Assembly (NCBI GenBank): GCA_025774425.1
Contig: JALGWA010000118.1
Location: forward strand, 1-5,552
Length of the DNA stretch: 5,552 nt
Direction of reading: 5' to 3'
DNA from: a bacterium
Lineage (GTDB): Bacteria; Arandabacterota; Arandabacteria; Arandabacterales; JALGWA01
Shown: in pieces, positions 1-5,051 of the stretch
How the letters are laid out: every line of letters starts with the position of its first letter
How positions within the stretch are numbered: the stretch's first letter is position 1
Position numbers and translations under genes: made by a program
Notes under the pieces: model-generated
Database searches by the model: none
What the model was told of the DNA's origin: nothing
What the model saw: the letters and a program-made list of their open reading frames with translations, nothing else

Positions 1-2
1 CC

Positions 3-1391
3 CTGGCGAACTTGGTGACGCTGGCGTTGCTCGTCATGGCGGTTTCGGTTATCTGCAAGAACGGCGTTTACTGGATGGGCGGCTCGGTGCCGAGACTGGG
101 GAGACCGCTGGGTATCAACCTCTTGCTGGACGGGGTTTCGATATTCATGCTCGTCACGATTACGTTGATCTCGTTCATGGTGACGCTCTATTCGATCCAG
201 TACATGGACAAGTTCACGTCGAAGGCCCGCTTCTACAGCCTGTTCCTGCTCATGGAAGCCGGCATGCTGGGAGTCGCGCTGACCGGCGACCTGTTCAACC
301 TCTACGTTTTCCTGGAGATCGCTTCGATCGCCTCCTACGCGCTGGTCGCCTTCGGCTGTGAGCACGAGGAGCTGGAGGCCTCCTTCAAGTATCTCGTGCT
401 GGGCAGCGTAGGCTCGTCGATGATCCTCTTCGCCATTGCGATCATGTACTCGCTGACAGGAAGCCTGAACATGGCCCAGATGTCGATGCAGCTGGTCGGC
501 GGTTTCGGGCCGATTCATATGTTCGCCATCGCGCTCTTCGTCGCGGGCTTCGGCCTCAAGGCCGCGCTCGTTCCGTTCCACGCGTGGCTGCCCGATGCAC
601 ACCCGTCGGCGCCGGCGCCGATCTCGGCCATGCTCTCGGGTCTCGTGATCAAGACCATCGGGATCTACGCGATGGCGAGGATTCTCCTCAACGTCATCGG
701 GCTTACGCCCTTGCTGTCGACGATTCTCCTGGTTCTCGGAACGGTCTCGATGGTGGTCGGTGTGCTGCTGTGCATGGGCCAGGACGACATCAAGCGCTTC
801 CTCGCCTATTCGAGCATCAGCCAGGTCGGCTATATCGTTCTCGGGCTCGGGCTCGGGACCCGGCTGGGCATCGCCGCGGCCTTGTTCCATCTGGTGAACC
901 ACGCGGTCTTCAAGTCGCTTCTGTTCCTCAACGCCGGTGCGATCGAGTACTCGACGGGGACGAGGGACCTCAACAAGATGGGCGGTTTGCGGGACAAGAT
1001 GCCGGTTACGAGCGCCACGGCGATGATCGGCTCGATGTCGATCGCGGGGATCCCGCCGTTCGCCGGTTTCTGGAGCAAACTCTTCATCATCGTCGCCTGC
1101 GTGCACGCCGAGCGTTACGGTTACGCGACCTGGGCGGCCGCAGTCAGCGTGTTGACGCTGGCGGCCTACATGAGGCTGCAGCGCAGGTCGTTTTTCGGGG
1201 CGCCCAAGGAGGCATACGCCGGCGCCAGGGAAGTGCCGGGCTTCATGCAGGCGCCGATGCTGGGCCTGGCCGTTCTCACCATATTCATGGGGTTACTTTG
1301 GATCCCTCAGGCAAGAGAAGTGTTCTTGACCCCGGCCGCTAAGGTGCTGCAAGAGGGACTCAATTACGCTTCTGGCATTTTGGGTATGTAA
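3..1391 (+). CDS. mrpD: MrpD/NuoN-like proton-cation antiporter subunit of a membrane-bound hydrogenase-type complex (5' partial)
   Basis: This is a multi-spanning membrane subunit of the Mrp-D / NuoL-M-N antiporter family, which moves protons or sodium across the cytoplasmic membrane. The frame is open to the left window edge and the first candidate start, TTG at 12, lies inside a hydrophobic stretch, so the true N-terminus is probably upstream; roughly the first helix appears to be missing. Counting from that TTG, the family's charged residues are present: Glu102 in LYVFLEIAS, Lys183 in GLKAALVPFHAWLPDAH, Lys214 in GLVIKTIG, and His293, His297 and Lys301 in FHLVNHAVFKSLLF. The motif GDLFNLYVFLEI and the IPPFAGFWSK loop are typical of MrpD and MbhH. 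The TAA stop runs into the AGGAGG site of the next gene, so the two are co-transcribed. It could be named mrpD, mnhD or mbhH; the downstream ferredoxin and protease favour a hydrogenase-associated copy over a stand-alone antiporter. Confidence 0.9.
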   Translation: MANLVTLALLVMAVSVICKNGVYWMGGSVPRLGRPLGINLLLDGVSIFMLVTITLISFMVTLYSIQYMDKFTSKARFYSLFLLMEAGMLGVALTGDLFNLYVFLEIASIASYALVAFGCEHEELEASFKYLVLGSVGSSMILFAIAIMYSLTGSLNMAQMSMQLVGGFGPIHMFAIALFVAGFGLKAALVPFHAWLPDAHPSAPAPISAMLSGLVIKTIGIYAMARILLNVIGLTPLLSTILLVLGTVSMVVGVLLCMGQDDIKRFLAYSSISQVGYIVLGLGLGTRLGIAAALFHLVNHAVFKSLLFLNAGAIEYSTGTRDLNKMGGLRDKMPVTSATAMIGSMSIAGIPPFAGFWSKLFIIVACVHAERYGYATWAAAVSVLTLAAYMRLQRRSFFGAPKEAYAGAREVPGFMQAPMLGLAVLTIFMGLLWIPQAREVFLTPAAKVLQEGLNYASGILGM

Positions 1392-1396
1392 GGAGG
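1391..1396 (+). promoter_or_regulatory. ribosome binding site for the TTG-started mrpE
   Basis: AGGAGG lies 6 bases before the TTG at 1403. A perfect Shine-Dalgarno at normal spacing supports this non-ATG start. The site shares its first base with the mrpD stop codon. Confidence 0.75.
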
Positions 1397-1402
1397 GCTG
1401 GT

Positions 1403-1912
1403 TTGAGAAAGCTGACCCTGGTGATTATCTCGTACTTGCTATGGTTCCTCCTGGTGTGGCCGTTCGATCCCGTTACCGGCGAACTCAGGATGCAGAGCAC
1501 GGTGGTGGGTATCGTCGTCGCGCTGTTCGTCGGTCTTTACATGGGCGACAGGATTCCGAAGCAGATCGGCGTGGGAACCGTGTTGCGGAGGATTTTCTGG
1601 ATCATAGTTTACGTTCCCTACTTCTCTTGGTACGTGATCCTCGCGAACCTGGACGTCGTCTACAGGGTGATCCATCCCGAGATGCCGATCCATCCGGGAA
1701 TCGTCAGGGTCAAGACCGGTCTCAAGAGCCCCGCTGGGCGGACGATGCTCGCGAACTCGATCACGCTTACGCCCGGAACTCTCACCGTCGACATAACGGA
1801 CGACGGTTATCTCTACATTCACTGGATCAACGTGAAGGCCCGGGACGTCGAGGGAGCGACCGAGCACATCGTCGGCAGATTCGAGAAGATGATAAGGAGG
1901 ATGTTTGAATGA
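1403..1912 (+). CDS. mrpE: MrpE-like subunit of the antiporter module
   Basis: This 169-residue protein matches the MrpE/MnhE/MbhA family in length and layout. Two or three hydrophobic helices occupy about the first 85 residues, including LTLVIISYLLWFLLVWPF and STVVGIVVALFVGLYMG, followed by a cytoplasmic domain. The diagnostic family motifs are present: HPEMPIHPGIV, KTGLKSPAGRTMLANSITLT, PGTLTVD and YIHWINV. MrpE is a small structural subunit that helps assemble the antiporter and links the MrpD side to MrpF and MrpG; no catalytic residues are known. The start is TTG with an AGGAGG site 6 bases upstream. Its TGA stop overlaps the mrpF ATG in an ATGA junction (1909-1912), which suggests translational coupling. 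The call is secure; the only doubt is whether to use Mrp, Mnh or Mbh naming. Confidence 0.93.
   Translation: MRKLTLVIISYLLWFLLVWPFDPVTGELRMQSTVVGIVVALFVGLYMGDRIPKQIGVGTVLRRIFWIIVYVPYFSWYVILANLDVVYRVIHPEMPIHPGIVRVKTGLKSPAGRTMLANSITLTPGTLTVDITDDGYLYIHWINVKARDVEGATEHIVGRFEKMIRRMFE
1894..1900 (+). promoter_or_regulatory. strong ribosome binding site for mrpF
   Basis: AAGGAGG lies 8 bases before the ATG at 1909, inside the end of mrpE. Its intactness shows that initiation signals for the TGA-interrupted mrpF have been kept. Confidence 0.75.
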
Positions 1913-2172
1913 CGTTCGTCTACTTCATCGCGGCCATTCTTACGGTCTCGTCATTCTTGTGACTGTATAGGATCGGCCAAGGCCCCACGGCCCCGGATCG
2001 AAGCGTCGCCATTGACATTCTCGGAACGGTCGTCGTCGGTTTCCTCTGCCTCTCGGCGATAACGATGCGGAGGGGCTTCTACATGAACCTGGCGATCGCA
2101 TGGGCTCTGGTCAGCTTCGTGGGAACACTCGCCCTGTCCAAGCACCTGGAAGGGAGGCGTTTCGATGAGTAG
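1909..2172 (+). pseudogene. mrpF: MrpF-like subunit with an in-frame TGA at codon 18 (broken, misread or recoded)
   Basis: Read through the TGA at 1960-1962, this frame gives an 87-residue protein that fits MrpF/MnhF/MbhB throughout. A first helix (MTFVYFIAAILTVSSFL) is followed by the family signature GPTAPDRSVAID (residues 25-36, with the conserved Asp30 and Asp36), a second helix (about 38-53) and a third helix ending FVGTLALSKHLE. The length is normal for the family. The TGA falls at the end of helix 1, where the B. subtilis protein as I recall it has FLYVIR against FL-stop-LYR here; that position is not strictly conserved. No ATG, GTG or TTG follows in frame until ATG 2065, beyond the signature, so reinitiation cannot restore the protein. 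The ribosome binding site, the ATGA overlap with mrpE and the 8-base overlap with mrpG are all intact, and there is no other lesion. That pattern suits a sequencing error, a very recent nonsense mutation or recoding better than an old pseudogene. TGA ends mrpE, mrpG and the ferredoxin gene, so a changed genetic code is unlikely. Confidence 0.85.
1970..2000 (+). other. possible stem-loop just downstream of the mrpF TGA
   Basis: GGCC at 1981-1984 can pair with GGCC at 1989-1992 around the loop CCAC. Alternatively, GATCGGCC (1971-1978) can pair with GGCC plus GATC (1989-1992 and 1996-1999) with a three-base bulge. The apex lies about 20 bases after the TGA, which is in the range reported for bacterial SECIS elements. 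The sequence also encodes the conserved GPTAPDR stretch and is GC-rich, so such pairing can arise by chance. The preferred loop G near the 5' side is not clear. Confidence 0.2.
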
Positions 2173-2527
2173 CAATGTGATCGTAGGATATATATTCATT
2201 ACCATAGGTGCATTCTTCGACTTCTTCGGTTGCATGGGGCTCGTAAGGTTTCCCGACGTCTATAACAGGCTCCAGGCCGCAACCAAGTGCGTGACGCTCG
2301 GAACGGTGATGATTCTGGTGGGCACCGCCGTAGTGACGGCCGACCCCGGTATTTCCATAAAGGCCATTCTATGCGCCGCGTTCATAGTCCTGACCTCTCC
2401 GACCGGCGCGCACGCGCTGGCGCGTGGTTCGTACCTGTCGGGCGTGCGGCTCTGGGAAAAGAGCGTCGTTGACCAATTCGAGGAACGTGCAGAGAAGATC
2501 AAGACTCAGCATGGAGACAGGAAATGA
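2165..2527 (+). CDS. mrpG: MrpG-like subunit of the antiporter module
   Basis: This 120-residue protein fits MrpG/MnhG/MbhC. Three hydrophobic helices are visible: IVGYIFITIGAFFDFFGCMGLV, LGTVMILVGTAVVTA and SIKAILCAAFIVLTSPTGAHAL. The family signature LVRFPDVYNRLQAATKCVTLG sits after helix 1 (about residues 26-46), and LTSPTGAHALARGSY (about 76-90) matches the conserved end of helix 3. A charged tail follows. MrpG is a small membrane subunit that packs with MrpE and MrpF in the antiporter domain. An AGGGAGG site (2151-2157) stands 7 bases before the ATG, which overlaps the end of mrpF in ATGAGTAG. Having its own good ribosome binding site, it could still be translated if ribosomes stop early in mrpF. 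Its stop overlaps the ferredoxin start in a second ATGA. Confidence 0.93.
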   Translation: MSSNVIVGYIFITIGAFFDFFGCMGLVRFPDVYNRLQAATKCVTLGTVMILVGTAVVTADPGISIKAILCAAFIVLTSPTGAHALARGSYLSGVRLWEKSVVDQFEERAEKIKTQHGDRK

Positions 2528-3132
2528 AGTTACCCGGAATCCTTCAGGTTAGAGTTCTAAGGGAAGCGCTGACTGCACTGTTCACAGGACCTTATACCCA
2601 TCCTTTTCCGTACCAGCCTTCCGAACCCGAGAAGCGGTACAGGGGGATGCCGAAGTTCGACGAGGAGGGTTGTGTGGGGTGCGGTGCGTGTGCGGAAGCG
2701 TGTCCGGCGGACGACATCCAGGTCGTCGACGACCCCGAGAAGAGGAAGAGGACAATCTCGCTTCGCTATGACAAGTGCATCTACTGCGGCACATGCGAGG
2801 CGACCTGCATTACCAAGAAAGGCATCAAGATGAGTAAGGACTACGCCACCGTATATCTCGACCGGAACGACGCGGTAACGAGTATAGAGAAGGAGCTCAT
2901 TCTCTGCGAGAGATGCGGGGCCGTGGTCGGCACTCCTGACCATATCAAGTGGGTCGCGGACAAGCTCGGCCCGCTCGCGTACTCGAATCCCACGCTTCTT
3001 CTCACGACGATGAGAGACGCCGCCATGCTCGGGGAGATGCCTGAGCGCGAAGAAGGGCTGGAGGTGGGGAGACACGACGTCGTGAGAGTCCTCTGTCCGG
3101 CCTGCAGGCGTGAGGTCCAGCTCAGGGCCTGA
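2524..3132 (+). CDS. HycF/HyfH-like 4Fe-4S ferredoxin subunit of a group 4 hydrogenase
   Basis: This 202-residue protein is a predicted electron-transfer subunit related to HycF/HyfH, MbhN, EchF and NuoI. It would pass electrons between a soluble donor such as ferredoxin and the [NiFe] hydrogenase core on the cytoplasmic face. Two 4Fe-4S motifs are seen: C50-x2-C53-x2-C56-x3-C60 followed by Pro, and C85-x2-C88-x2-C91-x3-C95, which lacks the usual following Pro (Ile instead). The N-terminal TGPYTHPFPYQP...RYRGMPKFD segment resembles the region ahead of the clusters in HycF and NuoI. Beyond the ferredoxin fold are two more CxxC pairs, C128/C131 (LCERCG) and C191/C194 (LCPACRR), spaced much as in E. 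coli HycF, so a further metal site is likely. The ATG overlaps the mrpG stop as ATGA, which ties the protein to the same complex. Family membership is secure; the choice among HycF, MbhN and EchF naming is not, so no symbol is given. Confidence 0.88.
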   Translation: MKLPGILQVRVLREALTALFTGPYTHPFPYQPSEPEKRYRGMPKFDEEGCVGCGACAEACPADDIQVVDDPEKRKRTISLRYDKCIYCGTCEATCITKKGIKMSKDYATVYLDRNDAVTSIEKELILCERCGAVVGTPDHIKWVADKLGPLAYSNPTLLLTTMRDAAMLGEMPEREEGLEVGRHDVVRVLCPACRREVQLRA

Positions 3133-3206
3133 GGCGGGCCGCGACCCGGGCGGATCAAGGACCGGTGCGGCGTTATCCGGCGCCGGGGCCTGCGTGGATC
3201 AATCCT

Positions 3207-3683
3207 ATGCTCGACGACGATCTTCTCAGGGAAATGCTGACCGGCAAGGTGGTGATCGCCTGTGTCGGCAACGAACTCCGGGCCGACGACGGCGTCGGTC
3301 CGTTCATCGCCGGCCTCATAGAGGAGACGGCGCGCCTCAGGGTCGTGAATTGCGGCGAGACACCCGAGAACTACCTCGGTGTCATAGTACGCGAGAAGCC
3401 CGACAAGGTCATCGTCATCGACGCGGTGTGCATGGGCGGCCGGCCCGGCGAGGTGAGGGCGGTCCGCAAGGACGAGCTTGCCGCGGGCGGCTGCTCGACT
3501 CACATGCCCACGCTCTCCCTCTTCACCGATTTCATCGAAAGCCAGGCGGCGAGCGCGACCTACTTCATCGGCATAGAGCCCCGGAGCGTCACCTTCGGCG
3601 GGAGGATGACGGCGGAAGTCGAGACGGCGGCGCAGACTCTCGCCCGGCGGATCAACGCCATGGCCACGGGCTCCAGCGGCTAG
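3207..3683 (+). CDS. hycI: HycI-family [NiFe]-hydrogenase maturation protease
   Basis: This is a cytoplasmic endopeptidase of the HycI/HoxM type, which cuts the C-terminal tail of a [NiFe]-hydrogenase large subunit after nickel insertion. From the ATG at 3207 the protein has 158 residues, the usual size. It shows the N-terminal strand VVIACVGNELRADDGVG with Asp28, the central VIVIDAVCMGGRPGEVR with Asp72, and STHMPTLSLF with His99. These match the nickel-sensing Asp16, Asp62 and His90 of E. coli HycI. The segment CGETPENYLGVI and the FIGIEPRSVTFG strand are also HycI-like. The start is uncertain: GTG 3165 would add 14 residues of poor character (RRYPAPGPAWINP) and has AAGGA only 3 bases upstream, while ATG 3234 has AGGGA only 1 base upstream. 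ATG 3207 has a weak GGA about 8 bases upstream. Its place after the ferredoxin gene is strong context for a hydrogenase encoded upstream. Confidence 0.87.
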   Translation: MLDDDLLREMLTGKVVIACVGNELRADDGVGPFIAGLIEETARLRVVNCGETPENYLGVIVREKPDKVIVIDAVCMGGRPGEVRAVRKDELAAGGCSTHMPTLSLFTDFIESQAASATYFIGIEPRSVTFGGRMTAEVETAAQTLARRINAMATGSSG

Positions 3684-3689
3684 CGCGAC

Positions 3690-3721
3690 GCGGGGCGGGC
3701 CGGCCCCTTGTTCCCGCCCGC
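3690..3721 (+). terminator. GC-rich hairpin after the hydrogenase operon, possible terminator
   Basis: GGGCGGG-type arm 3693-3699 pairs perfectly over 7 bp with 3713-3719 around a 13-base loop. Two more pairs (3690-3691 with 3720-3721) form if G3692 bulges out. It begins 7 bases after the protease stop codon and precedes a promoter-like element. No T-run follows, so it is not a standard intrinsic terminator; it could pause polymerase, protect the 3' end, or be a by-product of high GC content. Confidence 0.35.
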
Positions 3722-3742
3722 AGGGACGCCGGCAGCGCGGTA

Positions 3743-3771
3743 TTGACAAGTGGGCGGCGGCCTCCGATTAT
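3743..3771 (+). promoter_or_regulatory. sigma70-like promoter of the alkaline phosphatase gene
   Basis: TTGACA (3743-3748) is a perfect -35 match. After exactly 17 bases comes GATTAT (3766-3771), matching TATAAT at 4 of 6 positions; TATTAC at 3769-3774 is a weaker alternative with 20-base spacing. This short stretch is AT-richer than its surroundings. Transcription would begin near 3778, giving a leader of about 30 bases. No clear Pho box was seen upstream. Confidence 0.6.
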
Positions 3772-3793
3772 TACCATACGGCGATACCACTAC

Positions 3794-3800
3794 AAAGGAG
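3794..3800 (+). promoter_or_regulatory. ribosome binding site that decides the alkaline phosphatase start
   Basis: AAAGGAG ends directly against ATG 3801, leaving no spacer. It stands 6 bases before GTG 3807, which is normal spacing, so GTG 3807 is the better start. Confidence 0.7.
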
Positions 3801-3806
3801 ATGCGC

Positions 3807-5000
3807 GTGGACAAGCGAGAGACAGGGAGACATCGTGCGGCGGCCGTCCTCGTCACGGCCTTGTTGCTGGGCGTGGCGGGTGTCGTACCGGGCGCGCAGG
3901 GGGCGGAGGCGGCGGCGAAGAGCCTCATCCTTCTCATCGGCGACGGGATGGGACCGCAGATCCTCTCGATCGGGAAGATCTACTCCGAGATGGAGCTCAA
4001 CTCCGTGCTCAACATCGAGCGTCTGGCGGACAAGGGCAGAACGTGCTATGCGAGCACCTCGTCCGCCGACAAACTCGTCACCGACTCGGCGGCCTCGGGA
4101 ACGGCGATCGCCTGCGGCAAGAAGACGCAGAACGGCATGATCGGTATGCTTCCAGACACTACGAAAGTCGACAACATATTCGAGCTGGCCGTGCGTGCGG
4201 GCAAGTCCGTGGGCGCGGTCACCACGACGTCGATTTCCCACGCCACCCCGGCGTGCTTCCTTGCCCATCATCCGAACCGATCGCATGAATGGGACATCGC
4301 GGCCCAGGTCGCGGAGTGCGACGCCGCGGTGGCCATGGGCGGCGGGTCGAAGTACTTCCTGCCGCCGGAGCGCGGGGGCGGCCGCCGGGGCGGGGACCTC
4401 ACCGAGACGGCCGCACGGGCGGGCTTCGAAGTCGTCTACGACAGGGAGGCGATGCTTGCTTCGGAGGCCGACCGGATCATGGGCCTCTTCGCTCCGGCGC
4501 ATCTGCCATATGAGCTCGACCGCGACGTCGAGACCGTCCCGTCGCTCGCCGAGATGACCGCCAAGGCCGTCGAGGTGCTGTCGCGCAACGAGCGCGGCTT
4601 CGTGCTCATGGTCGAGGGCGGCAGGATCGACCATGCCGAGCACGAGAACGATATAGTCGACGCCCTGGGTGAGTTCATGGCCTTCGACGCGGCCGTCGGG
4701 TACGCGCTGGACTACCAGGAGAGAAATTCCGACGTCACGGTGATAGTCACCGCCGACCACGATTGCGGCGGCCCGGCGATAACGGCGCTGAAGGGGGAGT
4801 ATGCAGGGTACCCGGACATAGATCAGTACCACACGCTCGAGGAGGAGACTTGCCCGGTTGTGGGCTGGGTCTCCGGCGATCACACCGCCACGCTGGTTCC
4901 CGTCTTCACGATCGGCCCGGGCGAGGATGGCTTCGCGGGTATCATCGACAACACGGACATATTCATTCACATGGTGGAGATACTCGGTCTGGAGGAGTAG
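3807..5000 (+). CDS. secreted alkaline phosphatase (PhoA family)
   Basis: This 397-residue protein is a metal-dependent phosphomonoesterase of the alkaline phosphatase superfamily, predicted to release phosphate from organic esters outside the cytoplasm. An N-terminal signal peptide is evident: a basic start (KRETGRHR), a hydrophobic core at 11-27 (AAAVLVTALLLGVAGVV) and a likely cut near AQG-AEA (about residue 32). Active-site motifs follow in order: IGDGMG with Asp46; VTDSAASGTA with the nucleophile Ser94; SHATPA with His145 and Thr147; EGGRIDHAEH with Glu270, Asp275 and His279; TADHDCGG with Asp317 and His318; and SGDHTAT with His359. His145 stands where E. coli PhoA has Asp153, as in many non-enterobacterial members. 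A Gly/Arg-rich loop (about 189-196) may be a surface insertion. The start is GTG 3807, chosen because the AAAGGAG site touches ATG 3801; GTG 3750 overlaps the promoter. It has its own promoter and appears independent of the hydrogenase operon. Substrate preference cannot be read from the sequence. Confidence 0.93.
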   Translation: MDKRETGRHRAAAVLVTALLLGVAGVVPGAQGAEAAAKSLILLIGDGMGPQILSIGKIYSEMELNSVLNIERLADKGRTCYASTSSADKLVTDSAASGTAIACGKKTQNGMIGMLPDTTKVDNIFELAVRAGKSVGAVTTTSISHATPACFLAHHPNRSHEWDIAAQVAECDAAVAMGGGSKYFLPPERGGGRRGGDLTETAARAGFEVVYDREAMLASEADRIMGLFAPAHLPYELDRDVETVPSLAEMTAKAVEVLSRNERGFVLMVEGGRIDHAEHENDIVDALGEFMAFDAAVGYALDYQERNSDVTVIVTADHDCGGPAITALKGEYAGYPDIDQYHTLEEETCPVVGWVSGDHTATLVPVFTIGPGEDGFAGIIDNTDIFIHMVEILGLEE

Positions 5001-5040
5001 GCCGGCCGGGCAACGGGACGCCGCCGAAGGAAGGTTCCCA

Positions 5041-5046
5041 GGAGGT
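5041..5046 (+). promoter_or_regulatory. ribosome binding site of glutamine synthetase
   Basis: AGGAGG lies 5 bases before ATG 5052. The gap of 51 bases after the phosphatase stop holds no convincing promoter or terminator, so co-transcription from the phosphatase promoter is possible. Confidence 0.7.
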
Positions 5047-5051
5047 TTCCA

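Noticed and set aside
1909..2172. Reassigned genetic code with TGA read as Trp or Gly
   Set aside because: TGA ends mrpE (1912), mrpG (2527) and the ferredoxin gene (3132) at the expected family lengths, and TGG is used for Trp in all genes. A single internal TGA is not enough for code change.
3133..3164. Short inverted repeat CGGG...CCCG after the ferredoxin stop as a terminator
   Set aside because: The stem is only 4-5 bp with no T-run, and the downstream protease belongs functionally to the same operon.
2841..3749. Minus-strand open frame of 302 codons across the ferredoxin and protease genes
   Set aside because: It has no family resemblance and lies opposite two genes with clear cysteine and nickel-site motifs; high GC content explains it.
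3110..4288. Plus-strand open frame of 392 codons spanning the protease and the start of the phosphatase
   Set aside because: It overlaps two well-recognised genes in another frame and encodes low-complexity Arg/Gly-rich sequence, so it is a frame shadow.
3771..4970. Long minus-strand open frame (399 codons) opposite the phosphatase gene
   Set aside because: It is a shadow of a GC-rich gene with GC-biased third positions. Its translation is Arg-, Asp- and Gly-rich with no recognisable motifs, whereas the plus-strand frame carries every alkaline phosphatase motif.
5001..5040. Terminator or promoter between the phosphatase and glutamine synthetase genes
   Set aside because: Only a short GGCCGGCC-like palindrome without a loop is present, with no T-run and no credible -35/-10 pair.
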